From NCBI GenBank assembly GCA_937141405.1, contig CAKZQQ010000006.1:186001-250000 (forward strand): 64,000 nt of DNA, given 5' to 3'. Below, piece after piece: positions 1 to 8,990 of the stretch. The notes under the pieces are model-generated. The model was not told the origin of the DNA. It searched no databases and saw only the letters and a list, made by a program, of their open reading frames with translations. The position numbers and the translations under genes are program-made. This DNA is from an uncultured Campylobacterota bacterium (GTDB taxonomy: Bacteria; Campylobacterota; Campylobacteria; Campylobacterales; Sulfurovaceae). How positions within the stretch are numbered: position 1 is the first letter of the stretch; each line of letters begins with the position of its first letter.

Positions 1-2
1 CT

Positions 3-590
3 ATAGTAGAGAGTTTTGGTGTCTCCTTTGAGCATTTTGGGCAAAATGCCCCAAAGAGAGAGGAGATCACACAACATATAGGCCACCCTCTAGATGATAT
101 GTTTCGCTCTTTGGGCATCGAAGAAGCGAGTGTTGATGCACATGTTGCACGCTACAGGGAGCATTATCAAAAAGTGAGTAAAGCAAAGACAACGCTCCTG
201 CCCAATGCAAAAGAGTCGATTCTTTTGGCAAGTAGATATGCAAAACTTGGTGTAGTGACGACGAAAACTGCCTCTTTTTCAAAAGTGCTCTTAGAGCACT
301 TGGGGCTGATGGAGTATTTTGAAGTTCTTATAGGCAGAGAAGATGTCCAAAATCCAAAACCACACCCTGAACCTGTAATTAAAGCTCTAATTAAGCTAAA
401 AGCCGATAAAAACTGTTGCTACCTCATAGGGGATACTTGTATGGATATACTCGCAGCAAAATCTGCAGGCATTAAAGCTATAGCGGTGAGTTCCGGGTAT
501 GCATCCATAGAAACTCTTAATAGCTGTAGTGGTGAGAAGATTTTTTGTGATACATTAGATGCCGTTGAGTATATTATAAAAGACAATTAA
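3..590 (+). CDS. HAD-family hydrolase, phosphoglycolate phosphatase-like (5' end outside window)
   Basis: The reading frame is open from the first bases of the window, so the nucleophile motif (DxDxT) and true start lie upstream; about 195 residues are visible. The cap-like stretch GHPLDDMF is followed by a motif II threonine in VVTTKTAS, then a motif III lysine in NPKPHPEPV, and motif IV as LIGDTCMDILAAKSAG with the paired acidic residues that bind magnesium. This layout is the HAD subfamily that includes phosphoglycolate phosphatase and pyrophosphatase PpaX. The substrate cannot be told from the visible part. It ends 73 bases before porC on the same strand. Confidence 0.8.
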   Translation: MVESFGVSFEHFGQNAPKREEITQHIGHPLDDMFRSLGIEEASVDAHVARYREHYQKVSKAKTTLLPNAKESILLASRYAKLGVVTTKTASFSKVLLEHLGLMEYFEVLIGREDVQNPKPHPEPVIKALIKLKADKNCCYLIGDTCMDILAAKSAGIKAIAVSSGYASIETLNSCSGEKIFCDTLDAVEYIIKDN

Positions 591-663
591 AGGTAAAATC
601 AAGCCTCTTTTAAGAGAGGTCTCATTACAATACCTTTAGTAAAAAAATGACATAGGAGATGTT

Positions 664-1227
664 ATGGTTGAAATTAGATGGCATTCTCGTGCCGGGCAAG
701 GGGCCGTCACGGGGGCTAAAGGTTTAGGGGATGTAGTTTCAACTACAGGCAAGCAGGTTCAAGCTTTCGCTCTATACGGATCAGCAAAGAGAGGCGCTGC
801 TATGCGTGCATACAACCGTATAGATGATGAGCAGATTATTAATCATGAGAAGTTTATGAGACCTGATTATGTACTTGTTATCGACCCCGCACTTGCGTAC
901 ACCGATGACATAACAGCGAATGATAAATCAACTACAAAATATATCATTACATCTCATAAAGCAAAAGATGAGCTCATCAGCGAGATACCTACGCTTCAAG
1001 ATAAGAGTGATAGAGTTTTTGTTGTTGACTGTATTGATATATCTTTAAAAACGATAGGGAGAGCAATCCCAAATTCTCCTATGTTGGGTGCTTTTGTGAA
1101 GATTTCCGGGATGTTTGAATTGGATTATTTTTTAGATAGGATGAAAAAAGTCTTGTCTAAATTTCCTCAAAAGATAATTGACTCCAACATGGATGCAATT
1201 ACGACTGCATATAATGAAGTAAAATAA
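664..1227 (+). CDS. porC: Pyruvate:ferredoxin oxidoreductase gamma subunit
   Basis: Gamma subunit of the four-subunit pyruvate synthase/oxidoreductase, a cytoplasmic enzyme that interconverts pyruvate with acetyl-CoA, CO2 and reduced ferredoxin or flavodoxin. The 187-residue protein opens with the family signature RWHSRAGQGAVTGAKGL and continues with YGSAKRGAAMRAYNRI, both typical of the POR gamma domain that binds coenzyme A. It is the first gene of a tight operon in the order gamma, delta, alpha, beta, the order known from Helicobacter. An AGGAGATGTT ribosome site precedes the ATG. In a chemolithotrophic Campylobacterota the enzyme would serve CO2 fixation by the reductive TCA cycle; that use is inferred. 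Confidence 0.93.
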   Translation: MVEIRWHSRAGQGAVTGAKGLGDVVSTTGKQVQAFALYGSAKRGAAMRAYNRIDDEQIINHEKFMRPDYVLVIDPALAYTDDITANDKSTTKYIITSHKAKDELISEIPTLQDKSDRVFVVDCIDISLKTIGRAIPNSPMLGAFVKISGMFELDYFLDRMKKVLSKFPQKIIDSNMDAITTAYNEVK

Positions 1228-1237
1228 AAGGATAGAG

Positions 1238-1675
1238 ATGAAAGGCGTATGCGCTACTGAAAAAAGGGGAACCAAGGAGATAGGGAGTGAAGAGCTTGTA
1301 GGATGGGATGCAGTAACACAAGGTGTTGTTATAAACTCATTTGAAGGTAATGCTACAAATGTAGCTTCGCTCAAGCAAGAAGAGAGAAATTATTCGGATT
1401 TTAGCTCTTATACTGCTACTGTTGCTTCTTGGAGAGTTGTGAAACCGGTTTATAATAGAGACATATGTATTGATTGTCAAAACTGTTGGGTATGGTGCCC
1501 GGATACCTCTATTATATCTCGAGATAAACAGATGTTGGGGATTGATTATGATCACTGTAAAGGCTGTTCCGTGTGTGTTGAGGTGTGCCCGACTAACCCG
1601 AAATCACTCCTAATGTTTGCTGAGCATGAAGAGATTGAAAAAGCTTTAGAGAGCTGGCCGACAAAAGAGAAATAA
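1238..1675 (+). CDS. porD: Pyruvate:ferredoxin oxidoreductase delta (ferredoxin) subunit
   Basis: Ferredoxin-like delta subunit that carries electrons between the TPP-bearing beta subunit and the external carrier. Two Cx2Cx2Cx3CP motifs are visible, CIDCQNCWVWCP and CKGCSVCVEVCP, at about residues 76-87 and 108-119, enough for two [4Fe-4S] clusters. At 145 residues it has an N-terminal extension of about 65 residues before the first cluster, as in Helicobacter PorD. It begins 10 bases after porC and is followed after 9 bases by porA, with AAAGGA-type ribosome sites in both gaps, so the genes are surely cotranscribed. Confidence 0.93.
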   Translation: MKGVCATEKRGTKEIGSEELVGWDAVTQGVVINSFEGNATNVASLKQEERNYSDFSSYTATVASWRVVKPVYNRDICIDCQNCWVWCPDTSIISRDKQMLGIDYDHCKGCSVCVEVCPTNPKSLLMFAEHEEIEKALESWPTKEK

Positions 1676-1684
1676 AGGACTATT

Positions 1685-2920
1685 ATGGCAGAAAAATATG
1701 ATTTACAAGAAGTAGAAGTATGGGATGGTAATTATGCCGCTGCACATGCTCTAAGACAGGCTCAGGTTGATGTTGTTGCAGCATATCCTATCACCCCATC
1801 AACACCTATAGTTGAGAATTATGGACTGTTTGTAGCTAACGGCTATGTAGATGGAGAGTTTGTAATGGTTGAGAGTGAGCATGCTGCGATGAGTGGATGT
1901 GTCGGTGCTGCTGCTGCCGGAGGGAGAGTCGCGACAGCTACATCTTCTCAAGGGTTTGCTTTGATGGCAGAGGTTTTATACCAAGCATCAGGTATGCGAC
2001 TCCCTATCGTCCTAACGGTAGTTAATCGTGCATTGGCAAGTCCGCTTAATGTTAGAGGGGATCATTCAGATATGTATCTCGGGCGTGACTCAGGCTGGAT
2101 CCAGCTTGATGCATTTAATGCCCAAGAGGCGTATGATATGACACTGTGCGCATTTAAAATAGGCGAAGATGCAAGTGTGAGACTTCCGGTTATGGTTCAC
2201 CAAGATGGTTTTATCACCTCGCATACCGCACAAAATACTAATCCGCTTCAAGATGAAGAGGCGTATGCTTTTGTGGGTGAATATCAAACATATCAAGAGA
2301 TGTTGGATTTTTCTAAGCCTGTAACATACGGCGCACAAACAGAAGAAGATTGGCATTTTGAGCATAAAGCGAAGCAACATAAAGCACTTATGGACTCAAG
2401 AGCAATCATCGATGATGTTTTTGAAGCATTTGAGAAAAAAACGGGAAGAGAATATAAAAGAGTAGAGTCTTATATGATGGAAGATGCTGAAGTGGCTATC
2501 GTTGCGCTTGGAGCTACCGTTGAGACATGTAGACTTGCCGCGCAACAACTTCGCGCCGAAGAGGGGATAAAAGTTGGTGTAGTAGCTCCTAGATGCTTTA
2601 GACCATTCCCTTTCGATAAGGTTAGAGAAGCACTTAGCGATGTAAAAACAGTATGCTGTATGGATAGATCATCACCAGGTGGTGCTATGGGTGCGCTCTT
2701 TAATGAAGTCAGTGCGGCACTCTATTCGACAAAAAATAGACCACTTGTAACAAACTATATCTATGGTCTTGGCGGAAGAGATTTTTCTGTTGAAGAGGCA
2801 AAGAGAATAATGAGAGAACAAAAAGCGCATGCTGATGCCGGCTATATCACAACAGCGATTCAGCAGTTTAGTGGACTTAGAGGCCCTAAACTCGGGTTTT
2901 TTGAGACAAATAGGAGATAA
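1685..2920 (+). CDS. porA: Pyruvate:ferredoxin oxidoreductase alpha subunit
   Basis: Alpha subunit of the 2-oxoacid:acceptor oxidoreductase, 411 residues, the usual length. The N-terminal domain shows AYPITPSTPIVE and the ESEHAAMSGCVGAAAAGGR stretch typical of the pyrimidine-binding region that contacts thiamine pyrophosphate. The Thr-Ser-Gln sequence ATATSSQGFALM follows. The C-terminal third (VAIVALGATVETCR) is the transketolase-like domain. The gene sits between porD and porB; its stop is one base from the porB start, which points to translational coupling. Confidence 0.94.
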   Translation: MAEKYDLQEVEVWDGNYAAAHALRQAQVDVVAAYPITPSTPIVENYGLFVANGYVDGEFVMVESEHAAMSGCVGAAAAGGRVATATSSQGFALMAEVLYQASGMRLPIVLTVVNRALASPLNVRGDHSDMYLGRDSGWIQLDAFNAQEAYDMTLCAFKIGEDASVRLPVMVHQDGFITSHTAQNTNPLQDEEAYAFVGEYQTYQEMLDFSKPVTYGAQTEEDWHFEHKAKQHKALMDSRAIIDDVFEAFEKKTGREYKRVESYMMEDAEVAIVALGATVETCRLAAQQLRAEEGIKVGVVAPRCFRPFPFDKVREALSDVKTVCCMDRSSPGGAMGALFNEVSAALYSTKNRPLVTNYIYGLGGRDFSVEEAKRIMREQKAHADAGYITTAIQQFSGLRGPKLGFFETNRR

Positions 2921-2921
2921 T

Positions 2922-3875
2922 ATGGCAATCACACCAATAAAGAACTTAAAAGAATTTTCAACGGCGAATGATAGGTTTGAAGGAGCCCATCTTCTTTGTC
3001 CCGGATGTGCTCACTCTATGATAGTAAGAGAGCTTATGAACTGTAGCGATGATAATCTTGTTATTGCTACCAATACAGGATGTCTCGAAGTTTCTACAGC
3101 TGTCTATCCATATACAGCTTGGGATACATCTTGGATACATATCGGCTTTGAAAATGCAGCAACTGCAGCAGCAGGTGCCGAGGCTATGTATAAAGCAAGA
3201 AAAAGAAAAGGCACGCTCAAAGATCCTGATGCTCCTGTAAAGTTTGTTGCATTTGGTGGAGACGGTTCTACCTATGATATAGGTTTTCAGTGGCTTAGCG
3301 GTGCTGTTGAGAGAGGGCATGATTTTACCTATATCTGTCTCGATAATGAGGTTTATGCAAATACAGGCGGTCAAAGATCATCTTCTACACCTATTGGCTC
3401 AAGTACGACAACTTCACCTGCAGGTAGAGTAAGCTATGGTGAGAAGAAGATGAAAAAAGATATGGTCTCCATCATGGCGGCAAACGGTGCACCATATGTT
3501 GCGCAACTTGCTCCAAATAAATGGAAGATCATGGCAAAAGGTTTTCAAAAAGCGCTTGCAACAGAGGGTCCTTGTTTCATCAATACGGTATCATCATGTA
3601 CCACTGAGTGGAAATTTGATCCAAAAGATACAGTGCACATAACAGACCTTGCGACTGACTCTTTGGTCTTTCCTCTTTATGAGATCATCGACGGGTATGA
3701 GCTCAATATCTTGTATCGTCCAAAAAATATACTTCCTGTCAAAGACTATCTTGGCGCACAAGGAAGATTTAAACATCTCTTTAAGCCTGAGAATAAACAT
3801 GTGCTTGATGAGTGGCAAAAAAGAGTTGATGCCTCTTGGGAACGACTCCAAAGAAGAGAAGAAGCGAGAATATAA
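2922..3875 (+). CDS. porB: Pyruvate:ferredoxin oxidoreductase beta subunit
   Basis: TPP-binding beta subunit, 317 residues. I chose the ATG at 2922 because AGGAGATA lies just before it and an earlier in-frame ATG would sit deep inside porA. LCPGCAHSM and NTGC supply cluster-binding cysteines. The TPP/magnesium motif reads GGDGSTYDIGFQWLSGA and ends in LDNEVYANTGGQ, the usual GDG...N arrangement. It closes the porCDAB operon, and a gene-free stretch of about 400 bases follows. Confidence 0.94.
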   Translation: MAITPIKNLKEFSTANDRFEGAHLLCPGCAHSMIVRELMNCSDDNLVIATNTGCLEVSTAVYPYTAWDTSWIHIGFENAATAAAGAEAMYKARKRKGTLKDPDAPVKFVAFGGDGSTYDIGFQWLSGAVERGHDFTYICLDNEVYANTGGQRSSSTPIGSSTTTSPAGRVSYGEKKMKKDMVSIMAANGAPYVAQLAPNKWKIMAKGFQKALATEGPCFINTVSSCTTEWKFDPKDTVHITDLATDSLVFPLYEIIDGYELNILYRPKNILPVKDYLGAQGRFKHLFKPENKHVLDEWQKRVDASWERLQRREEARI

Positions 3876-4271
3876 CTCTCTTCTTTCACCCCTTATTTTT
3901 CTTCCTACTTTTTCTTTTCTAGACTTTTCTTTTTTTCACTCTCTATTAAGACACATATCTCTAATTACTTTATCTTAGTGAGCGTAAATTATCTTCCTAG
4001 GTATATTTTAGATTTTCTATTCTCTGCAAAAATGTTTTAGAGCGTTGCCATTATCATGAATGGAGTGTAGTTATCTATTGTGTATAAGCACTTCGTTTGG
4101 GTTCTTGTAGTGCCAATCTTAACGGCATCAAAAGTAGTTTGTAGTTAATAGAGTAGAAATAATTTGCATCTAAAAATATTTATAAAGATAAAAAGAGTGA
4201 TGTAAGATAGAATAGTGTTCTCACTTCAGGCGAACCTGAAGTGAGAATAAGAGAGGATTGATTATGTCTGT
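3876..4271. other. Gene-free region between convergent porB and bd-like oxidase operons
   Basis: About 396 bases with no convincing gene on either strand; the only open frame overlaps the end of porB and is not supported by a ribosome site. No tRNA-like fold was seen. The one clear structure is the perfect hairpin at 4218-4247, listed separately. The left end is pyrimidine-rich and may include the porB terminator, although no strong stem is evident there. Confidence 0.6.
4218..4247. terminator. Perfect 13-bp hairpin downstream of the bd-like oxidase operon
   Basis: TTCTCACTTCAGG and CCTGAAGTGAGAA pair without mismatch around a CGAA loop. The hairpin lies 25 bases past the stop of the minus-strand oxidase subunit II gene, the position of a terminator, and faces the end of porB on the other side. 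Neither side has a clear T-tract, so it may instead be a transcript-end stabilising or Rho-associated structure. Confidence 0.5.
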
Positions 4272-5474
4272 TTAAAGAGTATTTTTAAACAATATAACCA
4301 TACCCCAAGCGAAGTAAATAAGCATCCATATTACAAATAGTCCAAGTGTGATATTACCAAGTTTTGTGATAGCAGCACTTTTTGTTCCATCTAACGTAGC
4401 ACCATTTTCAAGTTTTCCAACTTTCCATGCCATTGTCAAGATGTATGCAAGACCAGTGAAACCAAGGATGACAAATGTCGATAAGAACATTGCGATAGTT
4501 GGTATCTCAAGATTGACCGGATATCCATAAAGATCATATCCAAGACCTGACATGATATTGTATCTGATAAGCTCACGAATACCTGAGATAAGCAGTGCTA
4601 CAACAACAAGCCAAAGCGTAGTGATATAGCTATTTTTGAGGAACATAGCCATCAAAAGTAGTATCACAACAGAGACGATAGTTGCTAGAGATACAATGTT
4701 CATTAAGAGACCCACTTGCATCATCCAAAGAACAAAGAGTACAGCACTGATAAGAAGACCAACAACTGCAAATTTAGTTCCAAGTTTTCTAGTAAAGCTC
4801 ACAAAGTCAGCGCTATAGTCAGATTTTGTGCTTACAAAGTCACTATAGTTTTGTAAGAATATTCCAAGTACAGGGATAGACAAACTCACTAAAAATGCCA
4901 ATCTTACAACATCCCATTTCAAATTTAGACCTGATGTGTCTATGACACCACCCGGTGCATACATCTCCATCCATTCTGCAGGAGTAGAGATAGAAATGAC
5001 AGCAAAGTTATGCATCAAGATACCACAAAAGACCACAATTAAGAAAGAGATAAGTCCGACAAATGTACCGCCACCACCGTTTCTTTTATTGGCATAATAG
5101 TACCAGTAGAACATCAAATATGCAGTGACAAGTGCATAGATAAAGATAAATACCCAAGCCCCTGAAAGTGTATTTGCTACATACCAACCCGCATCATAGA
5201 TGACTTGAGTGAAAAGTAGCGGTGCGATACCGAGCAAAATAAGCAAAGAGATACTTAGTTTTCCTGTTTGAATCAAATGTGGATTTAAAAGTTTCCAATT
5301 TGCATCATGTTTTTGTTTCATACTTCCATAGAGTGAAAGTCCAAAACTACCTATTGCCAACAAGACAAATGCCGCGTGAAGCGCCCATGTCAAGATGTAA
5401 AGACCTTGAAAAACTACAGGGTAAAATGGCACACCTGCAGGATCTCGTAGTACGTTTAATATAGTTCCTTCCAT
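4272..5474 (-). CDS. Cytochrome bd-like oxidase subunit II (CydB-like membrane subunit)
   Basis: A 400-residue, highly hydrophobic protein with about eight to ten membrane spans, immediately downstream of a cytochrome bd-like subunit I. It is similar in size and hydrophobic pattern to CydB-type subunits, but I see no strong diagnostic motif, so the call rests largely on gene context. I chose the ATG at 5474 because AGGAGG lies six bases upstream; a TTG two codons earlier is less likely. Only 12 bases separate it from the upstream gene, indicating one transcript. The partner's c-type heme suggests the complex may not be a standard ubiquinol oxidase. Confidence 0.7.
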   Translation of the reverse strand: MEGTILNVLRDPAGVPFYPVVFQGLYILTWALHAAFVLLAIGSFGLSLYGSMKQKHDANWKLLNPHLIQTGKLSISLLILLGIAPLLFTQVIYDAGWYVANTLSGAWVFIFIYALVTAYLMFYWYYYANKRNGGGGTFVGLISFLIVVFCGILMHNFAVISISTPAEWMEMYAPGGVIDTSGLNLKWDVVRLAFLVSLSIPVLGIFLQNYSDFVSTKSDYSADFVSFTRKLGTKFAVVGLLISAVLFVLWMMQVGLLMNIVSLATIVSVVILLLMAMFLKNSYITTLWLVVVALLISGIRELIRYNIMSGLGYDLYGYPVNLEIPTIAMFLSTFVILGFTGLAYILTMAWKVGKLENGATLDGTKSAAITKLGNITLGLFVIWMLIYFAWGMVILFKNTL

Positions 5475-5486
5475 AATCAACCTCCT

Positions 5487-6839
5487 CTAGTTGTTAACTT
5501 GCGCGGCAATCCACTCAGCCATCGCATCGTACTCTTCATCCGGAAGAGCTATTTTAGGCATATAAGGGATAGCCCCTGTACCAATAACATTCATATAGTT
5601 TTTGATAGTTTCTTTATCAGTGCCCGGAAGTTTAGTCTCTATGAGCATTACCATATTTCTATAGCTACCGCCTTTTTCCAAAGAGTGGCAGTTAGAGCAA
5701 GCTCTTTCTGTAAGATATTTTCCAACTTCAAGTTTGTTTTCCGGTGTTATAGTGCGAAGTCTATCAGGCACCCATGGATCAACACCAAGCAGACCTTTGC
5801 TAGCAACTACTTCTACCTCACTTTTGACACCTTTACCCGGAACATCTCTACTGATAATTTGATTACTATAGATATATTGACCTGCAACATAAGGTTTTCT
5901 CATGGACTCTCTGAGTTTTTCACCCGGCCATACACCAACAATACCGATAACAAACATCATGATAACCGCAAGATATTTGCCAATCCATTGTGGTTTGAGA
6001 ATAGCCAAAAAGAAATAGAGTGAAAACAAAATAGCAAGAATAATACGATTGAGAATAATAGAATCTAAAGTCAATCCAAGTACTGCTTCTGCATTTGCTG
6101 GTAGAGTACTGATGTACCACATAAAGAAGAAGAGAGCGATAAAACCACCGAGAAGCCCTACATACCCCATTTTTCTTGTAAGCTCATTTGATAGTTCAAC
6201 ATTCTCTCTTTTCATAGCGCTTGAGATGATGAGTCCAATAACACCTGACATCATAATCATAAAGCCTATTCTTAAGAACATATGTGGGAATGTATTGATA
6301 CCGAAGAACGCATCACTTGCAGATCCCGTATTGTAAAATGCATCGTTGCCAGGCCACATCATAAAGCTGATGATACCGATAATAAGCGCCAATGTTCCTA
6401 CGGAAGCAATAGCAAACGTAAGGGTAAGCTTAAGATGCGTTTTTTTATCAATTTTCCCGATAAAATATACAAGCGCAAATACAGCGACAACTTCATAAAT
6501 GAAGAATACCCATTCAGTAGCCCATACCCAAACAAAGTTGTGAATAAGTGCACTAATCCCTCTCGGGCTAGCTGCTGTTGCGGTATACCATATACCAGGT
6601 CCCGTGATAGACCCTATAACATAAGAGAAGATCAATAAGAACATGCCGTAACGTTTCATGTAATCATAGAGATCATCCCTATCCTCTTTGTAAGCTTTAT
6701 ATGCCAAGAAAGCAAAAAGCATTGCCGCACCAACGGATGTGTGAGAAGCCATAATATGTATAGCTCCCGTCAAACCCATTAGCCAAGCAGAACCGACATC
6801 AGGTACATAAAATACTGGAAAAAGCCCCAAGTAGTCCAT
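5487..6839 (-). CDS. Cytochrome bd-like oxidase subunit I with C-terminal cytochrome c domain
   Basis: A 450-residue fusion. Residues 1 to about 330 form a CydA-like membrane domain: an early His-rich helix (AIHIMASHTSVGAAML), two glutamates in WATEWVFFIYEVVAV comparable to E. coli CydA Glu99/Glu107, and a histidine in FPHMFLRIGFM comparable to His186. The GRQPW quinol-loop motif of true CydA is not found. The last 70 residues are a class I cytochrome c: CSNCH at residues 381-385 and a likely axial Met in IPYMPKI near 427. It heads the two-gene operon; AAGGAG precedes the ATG. Acceptor and donor are unproven; oxygen reduction with a c-type electron entry is my inference. Confidence 0.82.
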   Translation of the reverse strand: MDYLGLFPVFYVPDVGSAWLMGLTGAIHIMASHTSVGAAMLFAFLAYKAYKEDRDDLYDYMKRYGMFLLIFSYVIGSITGPGIWYTATAASPRGISALIHNFVWVWATEWVFFIYEVVAVFALVYFIGKIDKKTHLKLTLTFAIASVGTLALIIGIISFMMWPGNDAFYNTGSASDAFFGINTFPHMFLRIGFMIMMSGVIGLIISSAMKRENVELSNELTRKMGYVGLLGGFIALFFFMWYISTLPANAEAVLGLTLDSIILNRIILAILFSLYFFLAILKPQWIGKYLAVIMMFVIGIVGVWPGEKLRESMRKPYVAGQYIYSNQIISRDVPGKGVKSEVEVVASKGLLGVDPWVPDRLRTITPENKLEVGKYLTERACSNCHSLEKGGSYRNMVMLIETKLPGTDKETIKNYMNVIGTGAIPYMPKIALPDEEYDAMAEWIAAQVNN

Positions 6840-6889
6840 TTCTAACTCCTTATAATTAGTTGAAGGTCATTATTTAACCTTGAACTTTT

Positions 6890-6895
6890 ATTATA
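6890..6895 (-). promoter_or_regulatory. -10 box of the bd-like oxidase operon
   Basis: On the minus strand the sequence reads TACTATAATAAAAG, an exact TATAAT about 50 bases before the subunit I start codon, and AAGGAGTT follows as ribosome site. No clear -35 box is seen, which is normal for the vegetative sigma factor of Campylobacterota. Confidence 0.6.
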
Positions 6896-6985
6896 GTACT
6901 TCAAATGTTAATTTAGTGTTAAAAATATATTAACTTTATAATTATCTTAACTTATGTTTCTATTTGCAGAAATTTATATTTATGG

Positions 6986-6991
6986 TATAAT
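6986..6991 (+). promoter_or_regulatory. -10 box of luxS
   Basis: ATGGTATAATTATTG contains an extended TATAAT 26 bases before the luxS ATG, followed by AAAGGATAAA as ribosome site. It lies about 90 bases from the divergent oxidase promoter. Confidence 0.65.
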
Positions 6992-7017
6992 TATTGATAA
7001 TTAATAAAGGATAAAAT

Positions 7018-7527
7018 ATGCCATTACTAGATAGCTTTTGTGTTGATCATACAAAGATGAAAGCTCCGGCTATTCGGCTTGCAAAAAAGATGAAAACACC
7101 GAGTGGAGATACGATAAGTGTCTTTGATCTTCGATTTACAAAACCAAATAGAGAGAAGATGAGTGCAAAAGGAGTGCATACGCTTGAGCATCTGTTTGCC
7201 GGGTTTATGCGTGAGCATCTCAACGGTAACAATGTAGAGATTATCGATATATCTCCAATGGGATGTAGAACGGGATTTTATATGTCGCTTTTAGGGGAAC
7301 CGAGTGATAAAAAGGTTGTGCGGGCATGGAGTAAATCGATGAAAGATATACTGGGCGTGCAATCAGAAAAAGATATTCCCGAACTCAATATCTATCAATG
7401 CGGTACCTATAAAATGCATTCACTTAAACAGGCAAAAAAGATAGCAAAAAAGATTCTTAAAAAAGGTATAGGCGTTATGAACAATAAGGCGCTGGCACTA
7501 GATGTCAAAAAGTCTAAAAGAGTATAA
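7018..7527 (+). CDS. luxS: S-ribosylhomocysteine lyase (autoinducer-2 synthesis)
   Basis: LuxS cleaves S-ribosylhomocysteine to homocysteine and the AI-2 precursor DPD, recycling the methyl cycle. The metal site is complete: [13 protein letters not shown] supplies the HxxEH histidines and glutamate, and the third ligand is Cys in [22 protein letters not shown] carries the second active-site cysteine. At 169 residues the length is normal. The last 26 bases overlap the start of mnmD in another frame. The protein is cytoplasmic and expected to be a homodimer. Confidence 0.97.
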   Translation: MPLLDSFCVDHTKMKAPAIRLAKKMKTPSGDTISVFDLRFTKPNREKMSAKGVHTLEHLFAGFMREHLNGNNVEIIDISPMGCRTGFYMSLLGEPSDKKVVRAWSKSMKDILGVQSEKDIPELNIYQCGTYKMHSLKQAKKIAKKILKKGIGVMNNKALALDVKKSKRV

Positions 7528-8254
7528 ATCTACAATTGATGGAAGTTATACACTCTACTCAAGCGAGTATGATGAGTGCTATCACTCTACAAAAGATGGA
7601 GCACTCAGTGAATCACTCTATAAACATGTGATCCCTGCATTTTCTTTTGCCTCATCCGGTGATAAGCTCGTAATTCTCGATATCTGTTTTGGGTTAGGTT
7701 ATAACGCTTTAGCAACCATCTATTATTGTATACAAAATGATATCAAAACTGAACTGGAAATTTTTTCACCTGAGCTTGATCTTAATCTAGTGCAGAGCTT
7801 GAAAGCATTCAGATACCCAATAGAGTTTGATGCCCTGCGTCACATCATTACAGCACTCAGTGAAAAGCAAGAGTATGAAGATGAACATTTAAAGATCAAG
7901 ATTATTATCGGTGATGCAAGGGCGAGCATAAAAGAGATAGATAAAGAGATAGATATCATCTATCAGGATCCTTTTTCTCCTAAGAAAAATCCGACATTGT
8001 GGACGCGGGAGTATTTTGAGGATATCTATGCTCTCGCTTCTCCAAGTGCAGTGTTGACAACATATTCTGTCGCAACTCCCGTGAGGCTCGGGCTTTATGA
8101 GAGTGGATTTTACATTTATGAATACACGAGTGATCACACAAGGAGCGGTACTATCGCTTCAAAGAGGAGATTGCCTTTGAAGCTTATAGATATGGAACTT
8201 AAAAAACAAAGAAACCCAAAAGCAAAATCACTCAAAGATAGCGAATATCAATAG
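7502..8254 (+). CDS. mnmD: tRNA 5-methylaminomethyl-2-thiouridine methyltransferase domain protein (MnmD/MnmC N-domain)
   Basis: A 250-residue SAM-dependent methyltransferase matching the methyltransferase half of bifunctional MnmC, which makes mnm5s2U34 in tRNA. The SAM-binding motif is [12 protein letters not shown], and the conserved MnmC signature [19 protein letters not shown] is present, followed by [14 protein letters not shown]. The FAD oxidase half of MnmC is absent, so this is the stand-alone form. It starts inside luxS with a 26-base overlap and converges with ribE, overlapping its stop by 7 bases. Confidence 0.82.
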   Translation: MSKSLKEYKSTIDGSYTLYSSEYDECYHSTKDGALSESLYKHVIPAFSFASSGDKLVILDICFGLGYNALATIYYCIQNDIKTELEIFSPELDLNLVQSLKAFRYPIEFDALRHIITALSEKQEYEDEHLKIKIIIGDARASIKEIDKEIDIIYQDPFSPKKNPTLWTREYFEDIYALASPSAVLTTYSVATPVRLGLYESGFYIYEYTSDHTRSGTIASKRRLPLKLIDMELKKQRNPKAKSLKDSEYQ

Positions 8255-8865
8255 AGTGAGTGCATCCGCTCTATATCGTTCCAGGTGAGATTTTTCTCTC
8301 CGGTTTTATGCAAAAGAATGCGCGAAATGTAGCGGGCAAAAAGATCGGTTTCTATATTGATCTTATCACCTACTTTATAGGTGCCGATAAGTGTCTCTTT
8401 TATCGTGTGTGGGATAATAGTGAGTCTAAAACTATCTTCAAAAACATCATTGATCGTGAGACTGACCCCATCGATGGTTATGGAGCCTTTTGGGATGATA
8501 TTGATGATATGTTTTTTATCAATGCCTATAATGATATCAACCGAGTTGCCATTTTGTGTTATGCTTTTTACAATCCCTGTAGCATCGATATGCCCTTGGA
8601 CGATATGCCCTTCAAATCTATCATCAGCTCGCATGGCAGGTTCCATATGGACTCTACCTTGAAATTTTTCAGCACTTATGATATCTCGCGTTTCACTTCC
8701 AAGCTCTACATCAAAAGTTGTCTGCTCAACTTTTACGACGGTAAGGCAAACACCGTTAATCGCTATAGAATCACCGATTTTCGGTCTATATTTTGCACTG
8801 ATTGTGAGTCTATTTTCTCTTTGTGCTTTAACGGTGGCGATCTCTCTTATAAGTCCTGTAAACAT
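8248..8865 (-). CDS. ribE: Riboflavin synthase alpha subunit
   Basis: Catalyses dismutation of two 6,7-dimethyl-8-ribityllumazine molecules to riboflavin. The start MFTGLIREI is the family signature, and AGGATGAAG puts a ribosome site five bases before this ATG, so I prefer it to the ATG two codons upstream. Two lumazine-binding barrels are visible through their repeated cores GDSIAINGVCLTV (first) and GSITIDGVSLTIN (second); RFEGHIVQGHID is the inter-domain motif. About 205 residues. Transcribed against its neighbours as a single gene. Confidence 0.94.
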   Translation of the reverse strand: MFTGLIREIATVKAQRENRLTISAKYRPKIGDSIAINGVCLTVVKVEQTTFDVELGSETRDIISAEKFQGRVHMEPAMRADDRFEGHIVQGHIDATGIVKSITQNGNSVDIIIGIDKKHIINIIPKGSITIDGVSLTINDVFEDSFRLTIIPHTIKETLIGTYKVGDKINIETDLFARYISRILLHKTGEKNLTWNDIERMHSLY

Positions 8866-8990
8866 CTTCATCCTATACTTTTATTGTGTCATTATAACAA
8901 ATAATTACAATGAAAGAGAGGAAGTTGACTTTTTGACCCTTTTACTATAGAATTAATCTGCAATACATAATTTAAAACAAGGAATTTTAG

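Noticed and set aside
3649-3978. Open frame of 109 codons across the end of porB
   Set aside because: It lies mostly inside porB in another frame, has no ribosome site and a biased, low-quality composition.
8260-8904. Plus-strand open frames opposite ribE
   Set aside because: They mirror the conserved ribE codons on the other strand, and ribE has clear lumazine-binding motifs.
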